64,000 nt of DNA, from positions 12,346,032 to 12,410,031 of the forward strand of contig CM054153.1 of NCBI GenBank assembly GCA_028751875.1. The letters run 5' to 3'. A program made the position numbers and the translations under genes. Positions 11,926 to 61,034 of the stretch are shown here, one piece after another. Under the pieces are notes generated by a model that saw nothing but the letters and a program-made list of their open reading frames with translations, ran no database searches and had not been told where the DNA came from. Position 1 is the stretch's first letter. Every line of letters begins with the position of its first letter. Source of the DNA: Rapana venosa (taxonomy: Eukaryota > Mollusca > Gastropoda > Neogastropoda > Muricidae).

Positions 11926-12447
11926 ACCTACCCACCTACAAGGTCACCAGATCATGAAAGCCATATCAGGGCTGCCACCTCATTTACTTTCAGTGGCTCC
12001 AGTAACTTTCACTTCAAGTTCAAAACCAACACCACCTAATACCATCAAATATCTAACACCCTCCATCTTTTAAAAAAAAAACCCCATTAAGGTTAAATAA
12101 CACAACGCTTAAATCATATCATTCCTTAAGGCTAAGAACCTATAGGCTGTGCCATTCGGCTTAATTTATCAACCCAAGGATACAAGAGAAAAAAGTAAAA
12201 AACATATATGCGTAAGATAAAATCAGGAAAGAAACAAGGTAATAAACACTGCGTGATCAATGTACAATTGACTGTAACGGTAAAAACGGTCTACAGCAAC
12301 ATGGGACACAGTGGGAGAACAAAGGCCTAAATATCAAACATACAGTGCAATAATGCAGACATAGTAGTGGAGGAAAACAAGTGTAGGTAACCACTTACAA
12401 CTTCTCAGTGTATCTGAGAAGATATTTTCAGCCTATACAACTTGGTG
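11926..12447. other. Sequence with no recognised feature
   Basis: Mixed composition; no repeat family or exon seen. Confidence 0.3.
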
Positions 12448-12755
12448 ACGGGATAGCTCAGTAGTCAGAGCGCTCGCTTTCCCAGCTAAGGTTAAGCAGC
12501 ATCGAGCGTGGTTACCATTTGATGGGTGACTGTTTGCACGCCTTGGCTTCAGTACAGTTCCCCCAGCTCACCCACCTGTAAATGGGTACCTGCCTCTTTA
12601 GGGTCGGGGAGGGGGGGGGGGGGGGTTAAAGCAGCGAGGGAGAGGAGATGGGCGCAGCCCTCAATATGCTGGCCCCTAGAGAAGCTGAGGTCTCTGATGC
12701 CTCGCTCCCCTACGCCCACATAGGTTATGGGACACCTTTACCTTTTACAATCATC
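12448..12755 (+). mobile_element. tRNA/5S composite SINE (S1)
   Basis: Full-length copy with head GACGGGATAGCTCAGTAGTC and end GGTTATGGGACACCTTTACC; contains a run of about 15 G in the centre. Confidence 0.85.
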
Positions 12756-12791
12756 TCGAATAGATGAGCACCAGGTAAGAAATTTGCCTAC

Positions 12792-12953
12792 CTAAATTTT
12801 GTCCATAGTGAAGAACATGTTTTTTGGCTCTGCTTCATGCAGGAAGGCACGACAGTATCTATCTGATGCAGTTGCCACAGCAGCATACAAATTTGACAGA
12901 CTGAGCACTGTGATAGGGGCTTTCCTGTGGAACTGTTCCCAGTCATCTGGTTC
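12792..12953 (-). CDS. Exon-like open segment, unknown protein (53 codons and TAG)
   Basis: A TTTTCACCAG acceptor-like site is followed by an open frame beginning EPDDWEQFHRKAPIT and ending FFTMDKI with TAG. I do not recognise the protein. Two diverged copies of the same segment lie at about 13930-14100 and 14590-14720 on the same strand, both disrupted. It could be the last exon of a minus-strand gene downstream of ALDH2, or part of an old repeat. No codon-usage or homology evidence is available. Confidence 0.25.
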   Translation of the reverse strand, partial: EPDDWEQFHRKAPITVLSLSNLYAAVATASDRYCRAFLHEAEPKNMFFTMDKI

Positions 12954-13929
12954 CTGGTGAAAACAGATTGCATCACAAAGATGAAAACGTGAAAAGTCCA
13001 TCAAAAAGTCAGAAGATTTTTTTTAAAAGATGTATGAATTGATAGAATGGTCTTAAGACCATTTATGACCTTATGAAATGGTCTTAAGGTCCATTGCTGG
13101 ATGTTTCATACAGGTTTTTCAAGGCATGGAAGATATGACTGTAGGTCCGAGTTAATAATTATTTATAATAGGAATGGTTGAAATGAACTTTTGTGAATGC
13201 ACTTTGTTCCTCTGCCTATATTTCAAGGGTAGTTGCACTTATCAAAAGAACGCGTTCATTATACCCTCCATGGTGGAGAGTACGCTTGTAGGTGAAGGGA
13301 GAGGGGTGAGCGCAGGTGTGATGATTTTGTATGGTTTGTTTTTTAAATGTGTGTGTGCGTGCGTGCGTGTGTGTATTTGTGTGTGCGTGCGTGCGTATGT
13401 GTGTGTGAATGAATTAGTTTCTGATTCGTTTTTCTCAAGTTTATTTAATACTATCTGCTGACAAATGTACTTATAATTTTGCTTAATGAGTCGGTGCATG
13501 TGTGTATGTATGTGAGGGTAATGTAGATTTTAAAAAATATACAGACTTAACACAAAATGATAAAAACAAAAACATTTCACAGGAGTGAGGACCATGGTGA
13601 CAGATAATACGTCTAAGACTTCTCAGGTCTCTTAGTTAGGTCTTCTCCTTGATCTCTGATTATTAGGGATTAATATTTTTGAAAAAAATATTACACAGTT
13701 TTCCTTAAAGAATGACATTGTAACATAAACTATGGCGTTTTGTAATACACACACATTACATAAGAACTTTCGATCCATAATGAAACATTTTATGATAAAT
13801 TATGCCTTAAGTATCACTGTAGAGTTACTATACTGCTAAATATGAAAAATTGAAAACTATCCTGAAAAAGATTTTCAATTTTTAGACTGCACGACACTTT
13901 TGATTACGTGAATGGAAAACAAGTGAAAC

Positions 13930-14100
13930 TCTAACCTCGACTTTGTTCATAGGTAGAAGTAGGCTACCTGCCTTGGTTCAACTTAATGCAGATAGGCATG
14001 ACATGGCATTTTCAAGTGGACTTAGCTAACAAATTGTGACAAGGCCTGATGTGATGGCCTTGATTGCAACTATTCGCATGGTTTCTGGTCAAACATATTA
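13930..14100 (-). pseudogene. Diverged copy of the 12.8-kb exon-like segment
   Basis: On the minus strand it shares blocks such as TTAGCTAAG, CCACTT, CATGCC and GAACCAAG with the 14.6-kb copy in the same order, and more weakly with 12792-12953. It carries in-frame stops, so it is not a working exon. Confidence 0.35.
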
Positions 14101-14589
14101 CATGACAAACATTAAAGTTTTTAGAAAAATCGACAACAAAAAGTCACTGAAACAAATGGTAAATGAACACCTGACAAACAAAGACAAAAACACCGACGAG
14201 GAACACAGTGATCGATCATGCGCCTAAGGATTTTCAAGACCTTAACTCCTGTCAGTTATTTTCCTTGATTCAGTGACTGATGTATATATCGGGAAAATAT
14301 TCCACAAAATTCATATGTTGACAGGTATTACAGAATGACCCTTTGCTTTTCTCTTAGTATACGACACGTGAACTTTGGGTCGGTTACGGCATTATTAAAT
14401 ACCTCTAATATCGCTGCATAATCGTTTGTAGGAAATCGAAAATTGATACAACAAAACAGAAATTACAAAAACTACTGTACAGTGTATGTGTATCTTTGAT
14501 TCGAAGAGAATCTCAATTTTCAGACTGCTGATACATTTGTCAATAGCCCAACGACAGATAAGAGAAATTACAACTTTGACTTTGTGCAG

Positions 14590-14720
14590 AAGCACATGTC
14601 TTGGTTCCTCTTTCTCATGTAGGTATGGCATGACTTGTTCCAAAGTGGGCTTAGCTAACAGGTGATGACAGTGCCTGAAGGTCATGGTCTTGACTGGAAC
14701 TGTTCTCCATCACAGGTAAA
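14590..14720 (-). pseudogene. Second diverged copy of the exon-like segment
   Basis: Minus strand retains GAACAGTTCCA as in the 12.8-kb copy and encodes MTFRHCHHLLAKPTLEQV with YLHEKEEPRHVLLHKVK, comparable to FLHEAEPKNMFFTMDK in the first copy. The frame shifts between the WEQF-like and MTF parts. Confidence 0.35.
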
Positions 14721-15216
14721 CAGGTTACGTCAAAAAATTAGATATGCAAACAAAACAAAAAAAGAGTAACAAAAACAAAAGGGAAATAAAAATGACCAGC
14801 AAAGGCAAAAACCAACGAAACGCATCAAGGTTTAATTCAGAGTTGTTATTTTCATCATGTGTTTCACCTTCGTTTGTAACGAAAATTGCCTTGGGGGAAA
14901 AGAAAAGAGTTGAATGGTTATTTGCAACTGTAGTTATCACCAACAACCAGCAGCCTAATTTCGTTTAATTCAGAACAACCCCCCTAGACAGTTTGCTACG
15001 ATAGCTTTTGCAAAGTGTTGTTCACCCCAAATACACATTAAAACTGTAAGGAAAAGTTCATTAATAACCACAGCATCAAAAATGGGGGTTGCATTATGAA
15101 ACTGGAAAATGCTGTTACACTCTCACTGACAGATCTCCAGCCAATGCGTGATGAAAATATATGAATTTTACGATTTGGAGGCATTTAAAAGTCAATGAAA
15201 AATATTACCTGATAGT

Positions 15217-15405
15217 TTAGCTTCGAACACCAACAGTTTCAGGACAGCTGAACCACAAATACTTCCACTCTTGCTCAACCGCTTCAGTCTCGCCTGCAAA
15301 CCAAACCTGAAGAAAATTTGTGCTCGTCTGCTTTCGCACTAGGCGAGGTAACTCTGCATGTCTGTGTTTTAAATTCATGGTAGCGACAAGTAGGTCTGAC
15401 GACAT
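15217..15405 (-). CDS. Hypothetical 62-codon ORF, possible first exon
   Basis: Starts MSSDLLVATMNLKHRHAEL and contains WFAGETEAVEQEWKYLWF. Composition is not repeat-like, and it sits upstream, on the same strand, of the exon-like segments at 12.8-14.7 kb. No good donor precedes the TAA. Unrecognised; may be chance. Confidence 0.2.
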   Translation of the reverse strand: MSSDLLVATMNLKHRHAELPRLVRKQTSTNFLQVWFAGETEAVEQEWKYLWFSCPETVGVRS

Positions 15406-15889
15406 TTGCCGCGATATTTACAGACTACTTAAAACGCAGCTTAGTGCAAGGCAATGTATATGCTTCTTGCAATTTCAATCATACAAAATATGAGCCACTG
15501 ACATCGTTTTTCCCCCATCTTTTCCACTTCTGCTTTTTATGTTATGGACACTAGTAATACTCGTACACATCAGATTTCAGTTTCTTAAAAGACTGCTACC
15601 CTACCACGCGTACCCTACAGGCACTGAGTGAGGGTCGTGCATTGTGTCAGTCTTGTTTGGCTATAATTGCCAACTCTTCCCTTCCCATTTCGAGCGCCAA
15701 TTTTTTTTTTTTACATCCGGAAGATTTTACCAGCCTTCTGCGGGCCATGATTGAACAGGACTTGCTTTATTTTACAAAGCTATGTTCTAAACTTTTCAAC
15801 TCTCCCCACCGCCCACCCTTTCCTTTCTCTTATTGATGATTTGGGTTAATTTTCCATACGTTAACGGTTGCACGCGTGTGAATGTTATG

Positions 15890-15968
15890 AATGCAAGGGC
15901 TTTGATTTGTTCGCTTTATAAGATTCAGCGCTATACAAATTCCATTATTATTATTATTGTTGTTGTTG
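15890..15968 (+). repeat. R6 repeat with (ATT)n tail
   Basis: GGCTTTGATTTGTTCGCTTT and TTCAGCGCTATACAAATTCC followed by ATT repeats. Confidence 0.65.
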
Positions 15969-16153
15969 CATAAAAATAAATCTTAAAAACCAACATCGAC
16001 CTCTCACTTTCTTGAATTCGAAGCGTCCACAAGGTATTGGTAAACTGACATTTTCAAGCAAGAGGGTAGCTCGTTGGATTGAGGGAGGAGTGGGGTAGGA
16101 TATGGAGATGGGAGGAAGGTGGGGGTGACAAAAGCTAGGGCTGAATGTCACTT

Positions 16154-16154
<1 letters not shown>

Positions 16155-16225
<71 letters not shown>
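16155..16225. repeat. (GT)n(AG)n microsatellite
   Basis: GT run passing directly into an AG run. Confidence 0.9.
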
Positions 16226-16227
<2 letters not shown>

Positions 16228-16574
16228 ATTTTTTAAAAATATATTTTGATTATTGAAGTTATTCAATAATCATACTCATCAGCTTTCTTCTAAAAAATGG
16301 CTTATCAAAATGTATGGTCAACTATTGTAGAAAAGAGACAACTGCTACAACTTATGGATATTATGTAGACAGAACTTTTAACAAGATGACTTGTTGGCCT
16401 GTCACACTTGTGAAATAATTATATTTACCCTGTGACAAAATCCAAACAACATTTTGTTTAAACCAAAACTTTGACTGAAAGTTGAAAACAAAGGGGAAAC
16501 AGGAGAAAACAAGTAGAAATCTTGCCCTATGTATTTTTTATTGGTTTAATTCCATTTTTGTTTAATTTGCTTTA

Positions 16575-16796
16575 TTGTTGGGCTCCCCAAGACCATACTG
16601 CAAAGAACAGCCCAGGGGAAGAGAAGGCGAGGCAGGCCGAAGAAAAAATGGGCAGACAACATCACCGAATAGACCAGGAAGAGCTTCTCCACAACCCAGG
16701 AGGCACTTGCCCACAACCACTGCAATTAATGGAGCCAACTGGTGCAACGTTCTTCAGTGCAGTGCCCCTACGACCCTGGAGGGGGTTATGAGATGA
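16575..16796 (+). pseudogene. Non-LTR retrotransposon ORF C-terminus, frameshifted
   Basis: Pieces in two frames read GREGEAGRRKNGQTTSP, then RASPQPRRHLPTTTAINGAN, and PLRPWRG. These resemble the basic C-terminal segment (RGRPKKKWADN then PLRPLEGV) common at the end of LINE reverse transcriptase ORFs in invertebrates. Broken by frameshifts; a dead fragment. Confidence 0.55.
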
Positions 16797-17034
16797 TATG
16801 TACTTATTCCTGATTTTGGTTGAGACACCAGGCTTCAGATCAAAATGGTGACTGTCAAAGCACACGCTTTACACTCATTCCAGTCACTGTTTGATGTTCA
16901 TTTCAAACAATAGAGCTTAGTAAAGCTGTATCATCAGCTTTTTGACCTATGATCACTGTTCATGTGCAATATTCACTGCTCTATCTCTCTGTTCACATGT
17001 GTTGTACTATATTGTATTGTATACTACTTTCTGT

Positions 17035-17400
17035 CAAGGCAGATTTCTATGTGTGAAATTCGGGCTGCTCCTCCCTGGGGTGAACTCGTCTCTATAAGAG
17101 TAGCACCACCCCTTTAGACCCCCCCCCCCCCCCCCCAACCTCCTTGTGTGTGTGTGCATGTGCATTTTTTCCCCCTATGAGAATGGCAATTTAATGCAGT
17201 TTTGCCAGACAACCATCTTGTTGCCATGGATTCTTTTATGTGTGCTCAATGTGTATGGCACACGAGACCACGGTTTATTATATCACCCAAAAGACTAGCA
17301 CCCAGACCACCACACAAGGTCTAACAGATTGGGCTCAAACAAGGGATCGACCCAGGCACTTCTCCCTTTTTAAGCAGCTGCATTACCTCCAGACCCCTGA
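17035..17400 (-). mobile_element. Diverged S3 SINE, near full length
   Basis: Reverse complement holds GAGAGGAGCAGCCC-like GC block, AAGACTAG-type centre, CCGTGGTCTCGTGTGCCATA and a possible B-box GGATCGACCC. Contains a C-run at 17120-17136. Confidence 0.5.
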
Positions 17401-17451
17401 TCAACTTTATTATGTAAGGACGAGTATTTGATCATAATAGTATTTATGGAT

Positions 17452-17477
17452 GCGAGTGTGTGTGCGTGCATGCATGT

Positions 17478-17525
<48 letters not shown>
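17452..17525. repeat. (GT)n(AG)n microsatellite
   Basis: Directly precedes the target-site duplication of the S1 copy at 17551. Confidence 0.9.
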
Positions 17526-17550
17526 TTTACATGCATTAAGTATATATTAA

Positions 17551-17817
17551 CTTGGCTGGGGGAAAGCGAGTGCTCCGACCACTGAGCTATCCCGTCCCGT
17601 GGTTACCAGTTGGATGGGTGACCGTTTGCGCGCCTTGGCTTCAGTACAGTTCCTCCAGTTCACCCAGCTGTAAATGGGTACCTGCCCTCTTTAGGGTCAG
17701 GGAAGGTAAAGCAGCGAGGGAGAGGAGATGGGCGCCGCCCTCAATATGCTGGCCCTAGAGAAGTGAGGTCTCTGACGCCTCGCTCCCCTACGACCTTATA
17801 GGTTATGGGACACCACC
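17551..17817 (+). mobile_element. S1 SINE with inverted 5' head
   Basis: 17551-17598 is the SINE head in reverse complement (AACTTGGCTGGGGGAAAGCG to ACTGAGCTATCCCGTCCCG). From TGGTTACCAGTTGGATGGG the element runs forward to GGTTATGGGACACC. It is flanked by the 14-bp direct repeat TAAGTATATATTAA at 17537-17550 and 17818-17831. Confidence 0.85.
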
Positions 17818-17979
17818 TAAGTATATATTAAGCATTTCAGCAATTTTATTTGAATTCAATACGATTTGATCATCATCATCATCGCTCTCTTTCTCTAGCT
17901 GTATCTCCTCAGAAACTACATAGCTCCTGCTAAGAATTGCAACAACAAGCACATTCCCTAAGTTGCCATGTGGCCACTT

Positions 17980-18060
17980 TAACAGTAGGCAAAAAGCAGT
18001 AGCATACACCAAGATCTCCCTATTGGTGAACCTTGGCGCTCAAGCTAAGGAACAACAAAA
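17980..18060 (-). repeat. R4 repeat fragment
   Basis: Reverse-oriented R4 with TTGGTGAACCTTGGCGCTC and AAGCTAAGGAACAACAAAA. Confidence 0.55.
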
Positions 18061-18179
18061 CACACAAACAAAACCCTAAAATAAAATGAAGAAAACCTAC
18101 AAAGCATAAAGTATCTCAATGGCAGACATGGTGTACCCTCAGCAATCAGTTTCACAATCAGACAGATTACATTTACTTT

Positions 18180-18300
18180 TTTTTTTTCCTCGACTAGAGT
18201 TTCGAGGTTTTGCCAAATGTGAGATTTTTTTTGCATTGCGACCGGGTTTTTTTAACCCACCATGAAGGCAACCACATTCCGTCTTCAGAGAAGATAAGAA
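18180..18300 (+). repeat. R4 repeat
   Basis: CCTCGACTAGAGTTTCGAGG, GCGACCGGG and ACCATGAAGGCAACCACATT in the family order. Confidence 0.6.
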
Positions 18301-18714
18301 AAAGGAATGACATCACTACAGACAAAACAAGGGCTTTTTTTTTCTTCCTAGAACTGATGTTGCCAGTGCAGCCATCCTGACTTTGTCATGATAAACTTTG
18401 GGCCACAGCTGAAGAACAACAAGAAATTGAACAGCAGGGGGGGTTTTGCAATTCAATCTTGAAAAATGGAAAGAGCATATTGTCGCTGAATGATTATAAA
18501 AAAAAAGAAAAAATACTGGAGGAAATTTAGACCACGTTTGTGACTTGTTGAAAAAGAAATTGAAATCCTCTCACAAACAACAATTTAATCAAGTGATGTG
18601 ATGTGTTGAAATTGAGGCTCACACATACATGCGTTCTCACACACACATACACACCAAGACACATACAAATGCACAGCCCCCTCCCCCAATACACACATGG
18701 ATGTATATTTTCAC
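18301..18714. other. Sequence with no recognised feature
   Basis: A-rich low-complexity pieces only. Confidence 0.3.
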
Positions 18715-18717
18715 TCA

Positions 18718-18725
18718 TACACGAG

Positions 18726-18756
<31 letters not shown>

Positions 18757-18800
18757 GCTTGTTCCATTATCCTCGATATAAAAGAATAAAATTTTAAAAG
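18718..18800 (+). repeat. (CA)n with S2-type tail
   Basis: CA run then TGTGCTTGTTCCATTATCCT and CGATATAAAAGAATAAAAT, an S2 3' end. Confidence 0.65.
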
Positions 18801-18872
18801 ATAAAACAAAAAATAAACACACAAACACACACACTTCAAATATAATGTCAGCAATTCCAAACAACAACAAGT

Positions 18873-18878
18873 TTTATT
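18873..18878 (-). terminator. ALDH2: Candidate poly(A) signal AATAAA
   Basis: TTTATT on the plus strand reads AATAAA on the gene strand, followed downstream by an A/C-rich then repeat-rich segment. It marks the edge between repeat-poor and repeat-rich sequence. Confidence 0.4.
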
Positions 18879-21296
18879 GACAATATTGGTCTGAACAATC
18901 TACACAGTATTACATAGTCATGTCAGATTTATATCACATGATATGGCTTTCACAGATAACAACAAACATCTATGTTCCCAAGTTAAGATATGATACAGAA
19001 TAAATCAGAAACTAAACCTTTCTGGATCCACAGTTTACAGAAAATAAATCTCTGGATAAAACAGATGCATTTTCGAGTTAAGAAAACACACACACATACA
19101 CATTACAATTTCTACAACAAAAAACAGTGCTGGAATATTTACAACATTTTCATTCCCTTTCTGATATTGCTGATAATGTACATGGATTGGATGTCGATTC
19201 AAGCCAACTGAGATCTTCCATCTGGATTATAGCAAGCGACCACAAAAATGCCAGTTAGAATTAAACGGTTATTTTCTAAGAAACTATATACCATTCATTT
19301 CTTTTAGCAAGGAAATAACAGATACTGACATTCAACACAACATACACAAAAATCAATCCTGTCCCTCCTTGTTGATTCTGCTGATACATATATTCCTTTA
19401 ATCAGAAATCTCCACCGGTCAAGATGTTAACATAATCACACTGACTTGGACGTTAATATAATCACAACAAAATGGATGTATGAACTACATTCAAAACCTT
19501 TGTAAAAAGACCCCACTTTTCAAAAGGCCAACCAAACACACCATCACCCAGCAGATGGTGGAGATATTCGCGAGGGGCCGCAACAGTTGATTGATAGATA
19601 AGTTACTGAACTGCTGTAGTTGTTTCTGGTGAGGTAGTTGAATGAGTCGATGGAAATGCGATAGATCTCTTGGGCAATGATGAGCAAAAAGCTGCCCTTT
19701 TGAGACAGATAAGCTTTTTCACTCCGCAACAAAAAGATTATATTTTTGGTACTGTAATGGCTCATATATTCTATAATACCATTTCTGCAGATTTTTAAGC
19801 AGCATAGCAATAGCAATCACAGAAAAACAGACCTTGATTCCCTCTCACAGTGCCTTTCTTTCTCTTTTTGTTTTAACCAAAAATCAGTAAATGACATATA
19901 TCTGGTGGTTGGTTAGGGCATGTGCAGAGGCCCTCCACACCAAGACTGAAATAAAAACACATGCAGGTTGGATGGGAAAAAGTTGCAGCCCAAAGATGAA
20001 CTGATAACAGAGAGTGGCAAATGAACGACTGTTAGGATGCAGCTCAAAATTGTTTACAAATGATGGAATGCTGTAACGGCTTCATGTAGGAGAACTTATG
20101 ACAACATGGTTATCAGCCAGTTGCTTTTGCATCTTTTTTCTTTATCATTAGGTGAGGGGGGATAATTAGGAAACTTTGTATTTCTGCTGAAATGTTCATA
20201 GCCTAGTTGGAAAGGCGATCCGACTACTCTCACAGAATACAGTCAGCTTGAGAAATGACTGACCAAAGAATGTACAGGTATCTCGACACAGAAAAAGAGA
20301 AAACGAAAAAGGTGCACAAAAATCAACTCTTTTACAAATTCGTAAACAGTGCAAAACCTCAAATGAACTTGAGGGGTGGGAAAAAAGTAACAACTCAAAA
20401 GTGGTAAAAACGGTAACCTTACTCCAGTATCTAAGTCTTGTTTGTGCACATACTATGTGTAAATGTACAGGTACACACACTCTCTCTCTCTCTCTTTCAT
20501 GATCTGTAAGAAAAGTAAACCAGAAGTTCAAAGCATACTTCCAATGTCCATCACTCAGTCCTTTAAACGAAAATTTGTTAGATTGTTGTTAGATTGTGGG
20601 TCTGATTAGATCCAGCACACACACAAAAATGACAAAAACAATTTGTCATTTACTAACAGAAAGATAAAATATAACAACAGCAACAAGTATCTTTAACACA
20701 TAATCTGTAACAATGCAAAAAAACATATAAGGTCACTTTTTTTTTTCTTTTTTTTTTTTCCATTTTGATTAAACATTCCATCTCATGCTCTAAACTGCAT
20801 GTAAGCTACAACAAAATTTTACACCAACTTTTTTTTTTTGGGGGGGTTTGTTTTAATGTGCAAACAAAATTTAAACTACATGTTGATGAGAATTAATGAG
20901 AGGAAGACTTTTACCACTGGTGGAATATCAACCAGAAAATGTTTTGGAAAAATCCCTCCCTTTTTGTATTGCTCTTTTCACAAAACAAAGTCACTGATCT
21001 CTAGACACAATATACTTCATTTCTCTTTTATGGTGTAACGCCTTCAAATAAGTTTCTTTACCGAACTGAAGCTGTCCAGTTATCTTTCTTATTCTTTTTT
21101 TTTTTTTAACTGAGAAAATTAATTTAAATGTTCAAAGAACTGATTTTTTAAAAAAAAGAAAGAAAAGAAAAGAAAAAGAAAACACCCCCGCAGTGTCCAT
21201 TAGATCAGCTTGAGCAAAATGTACTAGATGAAAAAAAAACAACACGAAAATGAAGTCCACTTGGCAGGGTCAGTTCACTGAAGTCCATGGGGATGT
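18873..21296 (-). other. ALDH2: Probable ALDH2 3' untranslated region (about 2.4 kb)
   Basis: From the stop codon to 18873 the sequence is unusually free of SINEs and long microsatellites compared with everything around it, which fits transcribed exon. No other open frame of interest lies here. The extent is an inference; an earlier poly(A) site cannot be excluded. Confidence 0.45.
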
Positions 21297-58680
<37,384 letters not shown>

Positions 58681-58738
58681 GTTGGTAGGTCAACTGTGGT
58701 GTGGCGCAAGGTGTGTGTGTGTACGCGCGCCGTTTCAG

Positions 58739-58746
58739 CTTTTATA
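58739..58746 (-). promoter_or_regulatory. ALDH2: TATA box of the ALDH2 gene
   Basis: The gene strand reads GGGTATAAAAGCTG with TATAAAAG at these positions, 59-66 nt upstream of the ATG. A start of transcription about 30 nt downstream would fall near 58715, inside a short CA-repeat, giving a 5' UTR of only about 35 nt. ACCGGTTGGG sits immediately 5' of the TATA box. Confidence 0.6.
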
Positions 58747-59375
58747 CCCAACCGGTGCTTAGGCACTACTTGTGCTGCTCTGTATGAAAATCTGTTCTGT
58801 ACTGTGTTTGCTTAGGTGCAAAACTTATTTTTCGCTCGCTGTGCTTTTTGACTGCAGTCGGTTTTGTGATTCGTCTTTTGCAAGCAATGCGTGCGGGATT
58901 TTTGTCACTCGCTTTCAAATCAAACATTTCGTCGATTTATATTATTCTATTCTGTACTACCTGTTTATTTCCTGTATATGGGGTAAAATCTACAAGAAAA
59001 GATAACCCTATCCCTTTTAGAGATGAGAGAGAGAGAGGTGGGGGGTGGGGAATTTCTTCAAAGATCTTCTTCTCTTTCTTCTTAGTTCTTTCTTCTTTCA
59101 TAGTTTGTCCCATCCACAGAGGTATATAAGTTTCCATTGTCCTATAGCTTTGTTTCTAAAGTAAAACAACAACAAAAACATACAAAACAAAAACATGACC
59201 GTGAAAAATTTTGAAGGGGTATGAAAACGAAAAACCACCCAAGTTAACAGCAATTAGACTACCAACTGAAGCGTTAGGCTAAGTGGAAGAAGAATAAGGT
59301 GTGATGTAGCCCGAGTGTGACTTGACCTAGTTACGGGATTGCATGATTGTTTGGTAGCAGACATGTGCAATCAAT
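58747..59375. other. Upstream flank of ALDH2, no gene recognised
   Basis: Mostly single-copy-looking sequence with T-rich tracts. Any distal promoter elements would lie here; none is recognisable by eye. Confidence 0.4.
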
Positions 59376-59547
59376 ATAATAACTCCCCCCCCCCCCCCCC
59401 TCCTCCTCCTGTCCCACCCCCGTACCACATTCCTCTTTTTTCTCCCCCTCCGATTTTCAACCTATCATTAATATCCTGTCCTCATAGTTGAACTAGGCCT
59501 AGTTATAGCCCTTTTTCTTTGGGGTAGGGGTGAGGGTTTTTTGCTGT

Positions 59548-59582
59548 TGTTGTTGTTGGTTGGGGGGGGGGGGGGGGGGGTG
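59548..59582. repeat. Poly-G run
   Basis: About 20 G after TTGTTGTTGTTGG. A poly-C run of about 18 nt lies at 59385-59400. Confidence 0.85.
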
Positions 59583-59889
59583 GTTTGGTTTGGTTGGAGT
59601 TTTTGTCCACCCTCTTCTCTTAACCTTTTTTTCCCCCCATTTCTCAATTTATGTGTTTGCTTTTTTGTTTGGTTGGGTGTTTTGGGGTGGGTTTTTTTTA
59701 AAGCCAAAACGAAAATGTATAAATAGTTAAACAACAACAACAACCACTGTTTTTGCCGATCAGTTTTACTGTTCCCATAAACGTAAATTGTGAGCCGCTT
59801 TAATAACTTGTATTTTCAACTCAACATTATCGAAATTGACACTCCGGTAAGAAATGTGGACCCCCCTCCCCAAATCCATACACCTCTTT

Positions 59890-59912
59890 TTATCATCATC
59901 ATCATCATCATC

Positions 59913-59945
<33 letters not shown>

Positions 59946-60072
59946 GGTGGTGGTGGTTAGAAGTAGTAATAGTAGCAGCAGCAGTAGTAGTAGCAGCAGC
60001 AGCAGCAGCAGTAGTAATAGCAGCAGCAGCAACAGCAGCAGCAGTGGTAGTAGTAGTAGTAGTAGTAAGTAG
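59890..60072. repeat. Compound trinucleotide repeat (ATC)(AGT)(GGT)(AGC)
   Basis: Four triplet types follow one another with perfect 3-bp periodicity, giving poly-Ser/Val and poly-Leu/Thr frames. Confidence 0.95.
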
Positions 60073-60147
60073 TAAAGGCTTACAGCAATGGCTTTTTAAA
60101 TGGACAAGAAAACGGGCTATCAGCATAAGCAAAAACTAAGTCAAACA

Positions 60148-60228
<81 letters not shown>

Positions 60229-60232
60229 GTCT

Positions 60233-60288
<56 letters not shown>

Positions 60289-60332
60289 CTCTCCTCTCCT
60301 CTCCTCTCCTCTCTTCTCTTCTCCTCATGCCC
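60148..60332. repeat. (CT)n microsatellite, about 180 bp
   Basis: CT tract with periodic CTTCTC and CTCCTCTC variants. Confidence 0.95.
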
Positions 60333-60895
60333 ATTTTCTTGTCCAATTCCATAGGTTTTATCGTAGATGTTGTTCTTATTGCAGTTAGAGATGAGATTAT
60401 TAGTACCATTATAAGCGATATTGTTTTAGTTTGATAGTCCAGTTGATCATGGGCTTTTGATTTTTGTATTGCATAGGGGTTTTACTTGTTTGAATTATTG
60501 TTTCTTTATTATTACTTTTCTATTTGATTGAATGTGTTTTTGCCCTTCCCCTTTGATACTTCACCCCCCCCCCCCCCTACCCCCATCCTTTCCAATACTT
60601 TTCTGTTATTATCGTTTTGTTGTCTCATGATGATGGGGATTATTAATAAATATATGTTGTCTCATGGTGATGGGTGATTGTTGTTATTATTGTATCTATT
60701 ATAATTATCATTGTCTTATTTCACTTATTTTGCTTGCTTGATAGTTATTGTGTGAATATATTACCTTAAAAAAGCGTTAGTTGAAGAGTATGAGCGCATA
60801 TGAGCACACGTTTGCTTGGGTGGAGGAGGAGAGGAGGGATGCAATTGCAGGCAATATTTTCAGTAATGATGCAATGACGCAATGAATGCTTTACC
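60333..60895. other. T-rich upstream flank, nothing recognised
   Basis: A TTGTCTCATGATGATGGGGA / TTGTCTCATGGTGATGGGTG pair at about 60619 and 60657; otherwise featureless. Confidence 0.35.
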
Positions 60896-60896
60896 T

Positions 60897-60898
<2 letters not shown>

Positions 60899-60972
<74 letters not shown>
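60899..60972. repeat. (GT)n microsatellite
   Basis: About 72 bp of pure GT directly before R5. Confidence 0.95.
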
Positions 60973-61034
60973 ACGCGTGCGCGCATGTGTGCATGAGTAC
61001 GTGTGTGCGTGTGTATGTGTATATTATGTGTATA

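Noticed and set aside
18990..19211. 73-codon plus-strand ORF in the putative 3' UTR
   Set aside because: AT-rich, no recognisable motif, antisense to the gene; length is within chance.
59766..60132. Poly-Leu/poly-Thr and poly-Ser ORFs suggesting a low-complexity protein
   Set aside because: Frames of a compound trinucleotide repeat with no flanking coding signal.
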